Source of the DNA: CAYZPB01 sp964568525
GTDB lineage: Bacteria > Bacillota > Bacilli > Tepidibacillales > Tepidibacillaceae
Reading direction: 5' to 3'
Assembly (NCBI GenBank): GCA_964568525.1
Contig: CAZMPM010000002.1
Coordinates: forward strand, 14,982 to 78,981
Length of the DNA: 64,000 bases
Made by a program: the position numbers and the translations under genes. Shown one piece after another: positions 45,309 through 53,953 of the stretch (position 1 is the first letter of the stretch; each line of letters opens with the position of its first letter). The notes beneath the pieces were generated by a model. That model saw only the letters and a list, made by a program, of their open reading frames with translations, had not been told where the DNA came from and ran no database searches.

Positions 45309-45312
45309 CTTA

Positions 45313-46749
45313 CTACCCCTCCCTTACTCTACCGTAAAAAGGTCTAGTAACATGCTCACCAACCAACGGTTTCGCTATAGCGAGCTTTTTAAGTTCGCTG
45401 CTAAATGTTTCGTATGCTGCACCCTCCTCTTGCAATGCAATCTCTTCCTTATCTCTGCCAATATCAAACTTATAAAACCAATCATCAGTTTTATAATCAT
45501 ATTTAATTATTTGATGAATGGTAATCGATCTGGTTTCAGCATCATAGCGCAATTCATAAACACCTTTTAAGCGTTTTTTTGATCGATCATGCAATTGGAT
45601 GAATTCATATAAATAATGATATCCTTTGGCCAGCTTAATCATTGTTGACTGCAAATCTCCGCCAAATTTCGCAATGATTTCGTTTGCTGCATCATAAACA
45701 AAATCTGTTGCATCGGCAGAGTGATAAGTGCTTTTTACTCTACGTGTACCCTTTGTAGTTATTTTAACCGCTAAGTTTAAAGCTACAGCATCACGTGCTT
45801 CAGCAAGTATAAAATAATCCGCATCAGAGCGCATTAAAGACTTTGTAATCTGATTAAGTCTTTCATCGTCAGCTATTATTTGTATGATGGGTGCTTCTGG
45901 CATGATTTTGTGAAGTGGTATTTCAGGGTCGGTCTCGATTAAAACACCCTCAAGTCTCTTGTCTTCGTAGCTCTGCCAAGTCTCCAAAAATGTCGTTTTC
46001 CCACTCCGAACAGGACCAATGAAATTTACATTATAACCAATCTTAATTTTCGCTTTTAGTAGTGGAATTATTTCCTCGGGAATAGTTCCTCGTTTTGCTT
46101 GCTCCTCAAAATTTAATTGCTCAATTATATATTTACGGAATACAATGGTTGGCTCCTTTGCATCTTCAAAAATAGTGATACGTGTGCCGTCAAGCATGTA
46201 AACCTCAGCATATTTGTTGCTTAGATGGATTTCCGGGTTGCGTAACAAAAGAGCTTTTCGTAACTGTTTTAAGCGTTCACCGGATATCTGTTGTTGTTGA
46301 AGTTGCATGCTTCCATTTATTAAGAAAAAGATTTTTTCTCCAATGATTTTCGATGAACTACTCTCCTTAATATTTTTCCAGGGAGCAATACCTGCCAACC
46401 CCCAATTTTCATGAAATATTGCTGAAGTGAGATTTTCATGCCAAGTTGGATACCAAGTATTCATCAAATTATTTTTTCTTAAATATGTTTCAATTCTTGA
46501 AATAAAATAATTTATCTCCGATGGATAACCTATAATTGCTTTCTTTTGATATTCCAATAATTGCTCTGCTGTAGATCCATCCTTCCCTTGTTCAGACTCC
46601 CAGCCCTCCAAGAAATATTGACTAATCTTTTTGCATAAAGAGTAGAAACTCACTAAATTTTTATTGGCATTATAGTCCTTCTTTTCTGTGTCTTGTTCTT
46701 GATTGGCTGTTTCTAAATAACTATTTAAAGAAAAATAATTTGTTGACAT
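45313..46749 (-). CDS. CpaF/TadA-like secretion ATPase, second and divergent copy
   Basis: 478 aa from ATG 46749, which overlaps the previous stop as TGATG with GGAGG 6 nt upstream. C-terminal ATPase: Walker A NFIGPVRSGKTTFLETW, Walker B DYFILAEARDAVALN, then a His-containing STYHSADATDF. It resembles type II/IV secretion ATPases but is far from the canonical copy at 51347, with an altered N-terminal domain. Might be a retraction or accessory motor, or form a mixed hexamer; unproven. Confidence 0.82.
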   Translation of the reverse strand: MSTNYFSLNSYLETANQEQDTEKKDYNANKNLVSFYSLCKKISQYFLEGWESEQGKDGSTAEQLLEYQKKAIIGYPSEINYFISRIETYLRKNNLMNTWYPTWHENLTSAIFHENWGLAGIAPWKNIKESSSSKIIGEKIFFLINGSMQLQQQQISGERLKQLRKALLLRNPEIHLSNKYAEVYMLDGTRITIFEDAKEPTIVFRKYIIEQLNFEEQAKRGTIPEEIIPLLKAKIKIGYNVNFIGPVRSGKTTFLETWQSYEDKRLEGVLIETDPEIPLHKIMPEAPIIQIIADDERLNQITKSLMRSDADYFILAEARDAVALNLAVKITTKGTRRVKSTYHSADATDFVYDAANEIIAKFGGDLQSTMIKLAKGYHYLYEFIQLHDRSKKRLKGVYELRYDAETRSITIHQIIKYDYKTDDWFYKFDIGRDKEEIALQEEGAAYETFSSELKKLAIAKPLVGEHVTRPFYGRVREG

Positions 46750-47912
46750 CACATGCCTCCAAGACTATTAATTTTTTTTCTGATTAGTCCTTGTCTTGTC
46801 TCAACTTGGTAAGGTTGTCTGATTTGCATTGCAATAATCCGACATAAATAATCAATTTGATTGTTGTAACCCTTCAATCCATAATGCAACAAAGTCTTTC
46901 GCTCAACTTCTGCTTTCCAACCGTAAAAATCAGTATGCGGCACAACTGTCGCAAGTATGGTCCCATAGATGCTGCCTAATTGCTGGCTATTGTACATAAA
47001 ATCAGAGCTTATATATTTATTTGCAACTAACATAAATTGCTTAATATCTATACCTAAATTATGCAGTACTTGAGTTTCTACTCTTTTAAAATTCTTCCGT
47101 ACCGCCTCTTGTTGAGTGACTATTAAGTATTTTATCTTTGCCATTTTTATAGAAGCTATAGCTAATCCCGAATCAATATTCCCTCCAGCATCGATCAGCA
47201 CTAGATCAAACTTATGTGCCGCCATCTCAATTAACCCCTTTATGTGCTCAGGATGGAAAAGCTTAGCATCCGGGGAATAACTAACTCCTGGCAAAATATA
47301 TAATCCTTCAGTCTCTTTGATACAGGCGTGCACCAATTCGTCTCCATCCAAAATATTGTTAAATAGCTTTATTTTAATATTGTCAATTCCAGTATCTAGA
47401 TCGCTTTTTAAATACTCTCTACTTGGATTATTATTTAGGCAAAGCAACCCTATGCTTAATTCAGTATTTTTCGCAAGTGTTTCAGCCACTGAATGTGTTA
47501 GCATTGTTGTGCCAACCTTATTATCCGCACCAAAAAATGTGATTACATTAGACAGTTCACTTGTCTCAAAAACCAGTCCGTTTAAAATCTTCTTAATTAT
47601 TTCATCATCAGACAAATTCGAAGAGATTAGTTCAATACCGTTCAACTGACAAATTGTCTTCATATTATTAAAAATATTTTTGTCGTAAGCGTAATGATAG
47701 ATAAAAAATATTTTTCTCTTTTTGTTTATCTGTTTATGGTTACTCATTATTACAGCTAGTAATTTCTCATAGCTAACAAGTTTTTCAGAGACAATATAAA
47801 AGTCTGCGTCTTCAGTACCATCTATAAATTCTGCTTCTTCTACAAGAAGATCACTCGTTCTTCTCAACAGATTAGCTAGCTTATTATTTTCCTCTACAAT
47901 AAGAATTTTCAT
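46749..47912 (-). CDS. TadZ/CpaE-like ParA-family ATPase
   Basis: 387 aa. Residues 1-115 resemble an atypical receiver domain (MKILIVEENNKLANLLRR) without a clear phospho-acceptor; residues 125-370 form a MinD/ParA-type ATPase with deviant Walker A TFFGADNKVGTTMLTHS and Walker B DLVLIDAGGNID. TadZ proteins place the pilus machine at a cell site. The start overlaps the SAF gene stop (TAATG). Good call by domain plus locus. Confidence 0.82.
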   Translation of the reverse strand: MKILIVEENNKLANLLRRTSDLLVEEAEFIDGTEDADFYIVSEKLVSYEKLLAVIMSNHKQINKKRKIFFIYHYAYDKNIFNNMKTICQLNGIELISSNLSDDEIIKKILNGLVFETSELSNVITFFGADNKVGTTMLTHSVAETLAKNTELSIGLLCLNNNPSREYLKSDLDTGIDNIKIKLFNNILDGDELVHACIKETEGLYILPGVSYSPDAKLFHPEHIKGLIEMAAHKFDLVLIDAGGNIDSGLAIASIKMAKIKYLIVTQQEAVRKNFKRVETQVLHNLGIDIKQFMLVANKYISSDFMYNSQQLGSIYGTILATVVPHTDFYGWKAEVERKTLLHYGLKGYNNQIDYLCRIIAMQIRQPYQVETRQGLIRKKINSLGGM

Positions 47913-48583
47913 TATTCAATCCCCTCTGCATATAAAATAATAATTTTATTACCATCTTTAATAACCTCTGTTAACTGATTTAACTCTTCTAAAGTTAAAA
48001 CTACGGAAACTTCCGCTATTATTCCTGAACCATCGATTCTTTCCCTTGAGCCAACACTTACAATTTCGCGATTCATACTGTCTTTTACATAAGCGATCTC
48101 GGTTTCAAAAAGTACAACACTTGCTCCGTTGCTTGGTTTAAATATATAGAAATATACTTTATCCTGTCGTCTCAATGAATTTGGAATGGAATAAATCCAT
48201 TCACTTGGGATTCTGGCAATATATTGATCAATTGCTAATTCAATTTCGGTCGAAGCAAAGTATTTTTTATGGAGTAGGGCTCCTCTTGGTATATAATGTG
48301 TTGTTTCTAGTCCAATAATCTCATTAGGATCAATGACCGCCTCGCTAAATATTTTGCTCTTTTCAAAACTTTGATAAGTGAGCATCGATTCATCAATTAA
48401 AATGCCTTCAGCAATATCTTGTTTGAAAACCACTCTTTCTTCATACAAAAAATATTCGCGCCCCGCAGTTTCCCAAAACCAAATTAGGACAAGCACAACC
48501 ACTATCAACAAGATCCCAAGCCCCGGGATAAGATAACCGAAAAAAGTTCTTAACTTACTGTTAACACTGTAAAATTTTTGCAA
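47912..48583 (-). CDS. CpaB/RcpC-like SAF-domain protein
   Basis: 223 aa: one membrane helix (about 17-37) then an SAF domain (VVFKQDIAEGILIDESMLTY ... IIGLETTHYIPRGALLHKK). CpaB proteins stabilise the Tad channel across the envelope. Start TTG, AAGGTG 5 nt upstream. Four nt from the kinase gene. Confidence 0.82.
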   Translation of the reverse strand: MQKFYSVNSKLRTFFGYLIPGLGILLIVVVLVLIWFWETAGREYFLYEERVVFKQDIAEGILIDESMLTYQSFEKSKIFSEAVIDPNEIIGLETTHYIPRGALLHKKYFASTEIELAIDQYIARIPSEWIYSIPNSLRRQDKVYFYIFKPSNGASVVLFETEIAYVKDSMNREIVSVGSRERIDGSGIIAEVSVVLTLEELNQLTEVIKDGNKIIILYAEGIE

Positions 48584-48587
48584 ATAA

Positions 48588-50285
48588 TCACCTTCTTAAA
48601 AAACTATATTTATTTTTTTGTTGTGAATTATTTGTTCTGCCTCTTTGCAGAACCACAATATCTGAAGCAATCTCATTTAAAGTAACCTTCAGCATGTTGC
48701 TTACATCTGTATATTCATAGAGAATGTCGCCATTATAAGCTGCTCGATGCACTATCGGTAATGCAATGTTTGGACAAAAATGCACAGGTGCAAAATCAAA
48801 TAATTTTATTAATTCACGCTTCGGCAGACTTTCTGTCCAGTTATTTAGTACAAGTTTTACCTTTACTCCACCCTTTGCTAATTCACAAAACTTTGATAAA
48901 CGACGCAGGTTCTGTGCAATATTAATTAAGATTGGATCAATAACCACTATTAGATAATCTACATTTTTGACTGTATTAACTATTGCAGGATGTTCAATAT
49001 AATTACCGACATCAATTAAAGATAGGTTGCTTTTACGAGCAGAATAAAGCAGATTTAACATCATCATTTCATCCCAGTCTTCTTCTTTGATTAATGGTCG
49101 CCTGGGGTCGACCAGCGTCCATAAAATTCCCTTTGCTGAGTACCTTCTTTCTTTTATAAGCGGTCTTTTTTCGTAGAGTTCATTCACTACACTATAGAAA
49201 CTACTCTCCTCTTTTAGTAGGCTACTCAATCTCTCTATACCAAGATAGTCAAACAGATATGGGCTGAATGGTATCTCAACCACATTCGGCACAATACTTT
49301 GTTCACTTATAAATTTTGCTAAATTTGTTGTGATGAAGGTTGATCCAGCGCGTTTTGAAAGTGAACACACCATTATCTGTGATGTTACATTACCCAAGTT
49401 TAAATTAATATCCTCTTCTGACTTTATTATTTCTTCTTGGATTGAATTAGTAGTGAGAAGTTCTGTACGGTCTTGGTAATATATTTTGGCAATTTCAAGT
49501 TCCTGAATTACATCAGTTATATTTTGATAGCGATTTTCAGGCTCAGACATCAGTAATTTATTTATTATGGTATATATTATGGTTGGAAGATCATTACGTA
49601 GATGTTGGAGTGGTTTTCGTACGCTATAATAGTGTTTGCCCCTACTAAATAAATAATAGAACAACGCACCTAACGAATAGAGATCTGATCGGTGATCAAT
49701 CCGACTTGAATTAAACTGTTCCGGAGCAGCATATCTGACAGTCCCAAGCTGTTCACTATCATATTCTTGTCCTAAAATATATTCTTTTGCGATACCAAAA
49801 TCGATTAACTTAATATTGTCTTGCTCATCAATCAAAACATGATTAGGCTTTAAATCTCTATAAACAATCGGCTCTTTTAAATCATTATGCAGATAATTAA
49901 ATAAATCACATAATTGCAAGCCATATTTTATGATTTTTATCTCCGGCAGAACTTTCCCTGTCTCTGTAATGCTCTGCAAACTATTTCCCTTTATAGAATC
50001 CATAACCAAATAGGAACGATTAAGTTCTTTCTCAAAATAATAATCAATAATCTTTGGTAGATATGGGTGGTTGAGTTTTGCTAAAACTTTTGCCTCTCTG
50101 ATAAATTCTCCTTCATCTATCCTGCTATTTTTAACCTCTTTAATAGCCCAATATTTGCCTTCAATGCGTTGATCCTCAGCATAAAACACTTTCCCCATGC
50201 CACCTTCACCAATTAGAGAAACTATTTTATATCTATTTTTAAAAATATCACCCACTGCTAACATGCTTCGATTATTAATAACCAT
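48588..50285 (-). CDS. Ser/Thr protein kinase fused to a ParA/TadZ-like ATPase
   Basis: 565 aa with no membrane helix. Residues 17-270 are a Hanks-type kinase: glycine loop LIGEGGMGKVFYA, Lys49 in WAIKEVK, catalytic Asp144 in VYRDLKPNHVLID, metal Asp162 in LIDFGIAKEY, RYAAPEQF. Residues 300-555 are a MinD/ParA-like domain with deviant Walker A CSLSKRAGSTFITT (Lys310) and Walker B SLIDVGNYIEH. There are no PASTA repeats. The fusion, inside a Tad operon and following an FHA gene, suggests phospho-control of pilus assembly. The start is unclear: ATG 50285 lies almost on the GGAGG, ATG 50264 is the alternative. Confidence 0.88.
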   Translation of the reverse strand: MVINNRSMLAVGDIFKNRYKIVSLIGEGGMGKVFYAEDQRIEGKYWAIKEVKNSRIDEGEFIREAKVLAKLNHPYLPKIIDYYFEKELNRSYLVMDSIKGNSLQSITETGKVLPEIKIIKYGLQLCDLFNYLHNDLKEPIVYRDLKPNHVLIDEQDNIKLIDFGIAKEYILGQEYDSEQLGTVRYAAPEQFNSSRIDHRSDLYSLGALFYYLFSRGKHYYSVRKPLQHLRNDLPTIIYTIINKLLMSEPENRYQNITDVIQELEIAKIYYQDRTELLTTNSIQEEIIKSEEDINLNLGNVTSQIMVCSLSKRAGSTFITTNLAKFISEQSIVPNVVEIPFSPYLFDYLGIERLSSLLKEESSFYSVVNELYEKRPLIKERRYSAKGILWTLVDPRRPLIKEEDWDEMMMLNLLYSARKSNLSLIDVGNYIEHPAIVNTVKNVDYLIVVIDPILINIAQNLRRLSKFCELAKGGVKVKLVLNNWTESLPKRELIKLFDFAPVHFCPNIALPIVHRAAYNGDILYEYTDVSNMLKVTLNEIASDIVVLQRGRTNNSQQKNKYSFLRR

Positions 50286-51369
50286 CACCTCCGTTTCTTT
50301 GCACGCTTCTGACAGTATATTCTGTAGACGCCAGTTTAATTAAGTCGCCCTCATTAATCGGATATAATTTATTCGCTTCTAGAGGCGAACCATTGAGAAA
50401 TGAGCCGTTCTTCGAATCTAAATCCTTGATTAAGTAACCACTTTTATCCCTCATAATTTCCAAATGCACACGCGAAATCTCTTTAGATTCCTCATAGTAA
50501 TTAGCCACATTTTTGTTTCTGCCAATGATAAAACTTTGTTTATCCAAATCTATTCTCTTTGCCTGACCGCCCTGTCTTTTTTCTAAATACAATAGCGGAA
50601 CATATCGGAACAGAACCCCTGTCTCGATCATCGTCTTATCGTATGCTTCGCTTTTCTGTATAAAGTTTTGCTTTTTAACTTCAGTTTTTTTACTATTCTT
50701 CACAAAAAGACTAGACAACCAGCGTAATCTACTTTCCCTAAACCCTTCCTTATGTGCCTCAACTACATTTGTAGGTTCTATAAATTCGTCGAATCTCGTT
50801 CCAATCACTTTTTCAAATAAGCCATCAAGCGTAAAATCACTGGCATCAAAATAATCAATTATGCTGTTATAATAATTCAACTCCACTCCCTCCTTATGCT
50901 GAAAAATATTGATGAATAATTGTTTATACTCATTCGCTATACTTGTTCCCTTCGCAACTTTCTTCAATGGTAAATAGATTAGGTATGGCTCATTTTTATT
51001 AGGATCAACATAGATTAGCGGTAACTTTAATATGTATTTATTAGCATCTAAAAGGTACTTATTGCTATCGAGCACAATGCTTATTATTCTTAGATACAGT
51101 TCCTGCAAAACTCCCCACTCATGTTGTATGGCCCTTAGATAATTTTTTAACGATTTGTAACCGCGAACATCATAGTAAAACTTAATTTCTAAATTAAACT
51201 CCTCGATTGTAAAATTTAAATGACCAGGCAAGCGATTACCAATAAGCATTTCCACTTGAACCATGAAAATGTCTTTTTCCTTTAAACCTGCCGACTTATC
51301 GATGACTAAACTTTTGCAGTGATCATTCGGGTAATGTAGCCGCACATCATATATCCCTTCCACTAACAA
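50275..51369 (-). CDS. FHA-domain protein with DUF6382-like N-terminus
   Basis: 364 aa. The C-terminal FHA domain (about 270-360) has SFIIGRNKNVANYYEESKEI, SRVHLEIMRD and DLDSKNGSFLNGSPLEAN: the R, SxxH and N residues that bind phosphothreonine are present. The N-terminal 190 residues resemble the DUF6382 domain seen with FHA in Tad-like loci of clostridia. Start TTG after a G-rich site; the frame overlaps cpaF by 23 nt and the kinase by about 11 nt. Probable reader of the neighbouring kinase. Confidence 0.83.
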   Translation of the reverse strand: MLVEGIYDVRLHYPNDHCKSLVIDKSAGLKEKDIFMVQVEMLIGNRLPGHLNFTIEEFNLEIKFYYDVRGYKSLKNYLRAIQHEWGVLQELYLRIISIVLDSNKYLLDANKYILKLPLIYVDPNKNEPYLIYLPLKKVAKGTSIANEYKQLFINIFQHKEGVELNYYNSIIDYFDASDFTLDGLFEKVIGTRFDEFIEPTNVVEAHKEGFRESRLRWLSSLFVKNSKKTEVKKQNFIQKSEAYDKTMIETGVLFRYVPLLYLEKRQGGQAKRIDLDKQSFIIGRNKNVANYYEESKEISRVHLEIMRDKSGYLIKDLDSKNGSFLNGSPLEANKLYPINEGDLIKLASTEYTVRSVQRNGGDGY

Positions 51370-52591
51370 AAAACCCCCCTAACCCCGCTTGCTTTAGCTT
51401 ATCGATTTTCTTAAGACTGTTCCCCGTTGCTTTCAGCTCGCCAATGACATTGTCCTGCGCTCCAAACGAGGTTTCTTCAAAGCGATATAATCTATTTAGC
51501 TGAATATTGCTATCTACCATGCCAATAATTTCACTGATTTCAACCACTCGGCGACTGCCATCTCTTAGTCTCGCAAGGTGGATGATTATATCGATGGCTG
51601 CAGTTATCTGTTTGCGAATGGCAATAATCGGAATATTCGCATCTCTTAAAACCATTACCTCCAGCCTACTTAGCATATCCTCGGCACTATTACCATGACC
51701 AGTTGAAATTGATCCATCATGTCCTGTATTCATTGCCTGCAACATGTCTAATGCCTCATGTCCACGCACCTCACCAACTACAATACGATCTGGACGCATT
51801 CTAAGCGATGCTCTTATCAAATCGCTAATCGTAATCTCGCCTCTGCCCTCTGTGTTTGCATTACGAATCTCCAGCCGGACTAAGTTTTCAATGTTCTTAA
51901 TTTGAAGTTCAGCCGAATCTTCAATTGTAATGATTCTTTCTTTCTGCGGAATAAAATTCGATAAGACATTTAAGAAGGTGGTTTTTCCTGAAGCTGTTCC
52001 TCCACTAATAAAAATATTGTATTTAGCTTTCACTAATAGGTCTAAAAAATTGGCAGCGTCCTCTGATAATGTTTTGTTAGCAATCAAATTCTCAATTGTT
52101 AGCGGATCTTTGGGAAATTTACGGATTGTCATTGTTGGACCATCCAATGCAAGTGGTGGAAGGACGATATTTACTCGGGACCCGTCCTTCATCCTTGCAT
52201 CAACTATTGGGGAGGATTGATTTACTACTCTATTTACTTTCGATACAATCATTTGAATAATATCTTCCAACCGCTCTTCACTTTCAAATTGCACCTCTGT
52301 CTTCACTATCTCACCATTTTTTTCAATAAAAATTTGATCATACCCATTAATCATTATCTCTGTAATCTCAACTCCATCAATTAATGGCTGCAGAACATCA
52401 TATCCTCTGAACGAATTAAAAATGTTATCTGCTAAAGCAATTTTTTCTTGTGCCGAAAGTTTAATTGCTGTTGCATACTCAAACACTTTTTCTTCAATAT
52501 ACAAGCGAATCTCCTCATCAGTTATTAGATACAATTCGTTTAACTGATTTCGGATTTGTTCTCTTAACAATTTGCTTCTTGTTTCACTCAT
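51347..52591 (-). CDS. cpaF: CpaF/TadA secretion ATPase
   Basis: 414 aa, canonical Tad motor. N-terminal domain with SFRGYDVLQPLIDGVEITEI, then Walker A ISGGTASGKTTFLNVLSNF, Asp box IITIEDSAELQI, Walker B RMRPDRIVVGEVRGHEALD and the His box NTGHDGSISTGHGNSAEDML. It drives subunit assembly at the cytoplasmic membrane. First gene of the operon; a perfect 20-bp palindrome with a TATAAT core lies 60 nt upstream. Confidence 0.94.
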   Translation of the reverse strand: MSETRSKLLREQIRNQLNELYLITDEEIRLYIEEKVFEYATAIKLSAQEKIALADNIFNSFRGYDVLQPLIDGVEITEIMINGYDQIFIEKNGEIVKTEVQFESEERLEDIIQMIVSKVNRVVNQSSPIVDARMKDGSRVNIVLPPLALDGPTMTIRKFPKDPLTIENLIANKTLSEDAANFLDLLVKAKYNIFISGGTASGKTTFLNVLSNFIPQKERIITIEDSAELQIKNIENLVRLEIRNANTEGRGEITISDLIRASLRMRPDRIVVGEVRGHEALDMLQAMNTGHDGSISTGHGNSAEDMLSRLEVMVLRDANIPIIAIRKQITAAIDIIIHLARLRDGSRRVVEISEIIGMVDSNIQLNRLYRFEETSFGAQDNVIGELKATGNSLKKIDKLKQAGLGGFFVSGRDI

Positions 52592-52650
52592 AGCTAATTT
52601 CCTATCTAAATTTCATTACATCTAATTGAAATATTGTAAATCTTTGCCAT

Positions 52651-52670
52651 TGTTTTATTATAATAAAACA
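52651..52670. promoter_or_regulatory. Perfect 20-bp palindrome in the Tad operon promoter
   Basis: TGTTTTATTA-TAATAAAACA, centred 69 nt before the cpaF ATG, containing TATAAT on the minus strand. Possible -10 element under a dyad operator. AT-rich, so chance is not excluded. Confidence 0.4.
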
Positions 52671-52743
52671 TAATTTATTTTTTGTCACTACAAAAACAAG
52701 CGCTTTTTCAAATTAATAATATCCGTCAATACACAACAAAAAA

Positions 52744-52771
52744 CGACACAGCAACTCACTGCCGTGTCGTC
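52744..52771 (-). terminator. Terminator after the 103-aa membrane protein gene
   Basis: Stem ACGACAC / GTGTCGT extended by GCA/TGC across one mismatch; minus-strand T-run TTTTTTGTTG. Isolates the Tad operon promoter from upstream transcription. Confidence 0.85.
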
Positions 52772-52794
52772 AAAATATTGTCGAAATTTTGCGA

Positions 52795-53106
52795 TTAAGA
52801 TGTAAAATTACAAATCAAAAATGTAAGAATCGAGCTTACCAATAACAACATAATCGCAACCGCAATTAATAGAGTAGAGACATTTAAAACGCCAAACAGC
52901 TTACCCTCTTTCTTGCCTTCGCGAAAGAACTTGATAAGCACCATAATTAAACCAACAATTAATAGGATGATAGCTACATAAAATATTAAGTTAACAAATT
53001 CACCAAGCGGTTTATTTACCACCCAACCATAAAGCCGCAAAACAACAAATATTACTGCTGTTACTGCAACAACCTTACTTAAAAATATGAATATATCACG
53101 CTTCAT
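52795..53106 (-). CDS. Small three-helix membrane protein
   Basis: 103 aa with three hydrophobic helices (about 9-29, 36-60, 75-98) and a basic loop FFREGKKEGKLFG. GAGGTG precedes the ATG. No family recognised. Lies alone between an inverted repeat and a terminator. Confidence 0.65.
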   Translation of the reverse strand: MKRDIFIFLSKVVAVTAVIFVVLRLYGWVVNKPLGEFVNLIFYVAIILLIVGLIMVLIKFFREGKKEGKLFGVLNVSTLLIAVAIMLLLVSSILTFLICNFTS

Positions 53107-53150
53107 TTTTTATCCACCTCAAGCACTATATTCATTTACACTAATTAGAT

Positions 53151-53169
53151 GGGATATTCCTGATATCCC
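53151..53169. repeat. Inverted repeat between two membrane protein genes
   Basis: Perfect GGGATAT-TCCTG-ATATCCC. No T-run follows on the minus strand, so it is an operator or weak stop site; role unknown. Confidence 0.35.
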
Positions 53170-53227
53170 AATTATATCCTTTATAATATCCATTCTCATT
53201 TCTAATATATGTATTATTTATTACAAT

Positions 53228-53941
53228 TTAGTTAGATTTGCCTGCAATCAGCTCAAATAATGCCTCTGTCTTGCTGGTATCTTCATAATTAATAATGAAA
53301 AGATTCTCGGAATCACGCAACAACAGAAATGGACCTTGATACGAGACTAAAAACAGTTTCGCTTTCCCATACTCCTCCAGCCTAAAATACCCTTTTAGAA
53401 TATTGCCTACCGCATAGCCATTAGTTCTAGCAGTTATCCGCGGAAGATTATCTACTAGCTGAACTTCTTGCAACTCACTAGTGTAAACCGTTGTCCCATA
53501 CATCCCACCAATCGTAATTTCCTGCGCAGTAACGCTAATCTCCGGCTCACCGCCGCCATATAGCATCATCCCGAAGACGAACGCGCCTGATAAGATGAGA
53601 ATTGCTGCGGCCACTATTGTGCCCTTTCGTTGCTCTTTTTTATTATGGTTAAACCGTTGTCCATAAAACATCATGAATATAACATAAGCAATCAGCCCGT
53701 AAAAGGCTATCAGCGCTGATGTATTCTGCCCCATATAATCAAAAAGGAATGCGACCAGAAAAATAGCTGCTATTATAAACATGCTATTACCTAAAAAGGT
53801 CCGCAATCCTTCAATATCAATCTCTTGTTTTTTCTCTTTCGACATTGTATTATAACCAGCAATTAACCAGTCCCATTTGAGATAGCGTATAACAAATCTT
53901 AAAACAACAAACAAGAAAGTAATTCCCAGCATTATATACAT
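53228..53941 (-). CDS. DUF3784-type membrane protein with PH-like C-terminus
   Basis: 237 aa. N-terminal helix, then LIAGYNTMSKEKKQEIDIEG, the hallmark of DUF3784, two further helices, one more near 108-128, and a C-terminal beta-rich part (ISVTAQEITIGGMYGTTVYT...) like bacterial PH domains. Function unknown. ATG 53941 fits AAGGGG 8 nt upstream. Last gene of the rnhA-to-here run, 12 nt after the HAD gene. Confidence 0.7.
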   Translation of the reverse strand: MYIMLGITFLFVVLRFVIRYLKWDWLIAGYNTMSKEKKQEIDIEGLRTFLGNSMFIIAAIFLVAFLFDYMGQNTSALIAFYGLIAYVIFMMFYGQRFNHNKKEQRKGTIVAAAILILSGAFVFGMMLYGGGEPEISVTAQEITIGGMYGTTVYTSELQEVQLVDNLPRITARTNGYAVGNILKGYFRLEEYGKAKLFLVSYQGPFLLLRDSENLFIINYEDTSKTEALFELIAGKSN

Positions 53942-53953
53942 CAATCTATCCCC

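Noticed and set aside
48588..50285. PASTA-type PrkC/PknB housekeeping kinase
   Set aside because: No membrane helix and no PASTA repeats; the C-terminal half is a ParA-like ATPase.
53151..53169. GGGATAT/ATATCCC hairpin as rho-independent terminator
   Set aside because: No T-run follows on the minus strand, so kept only as an inverted repeat.
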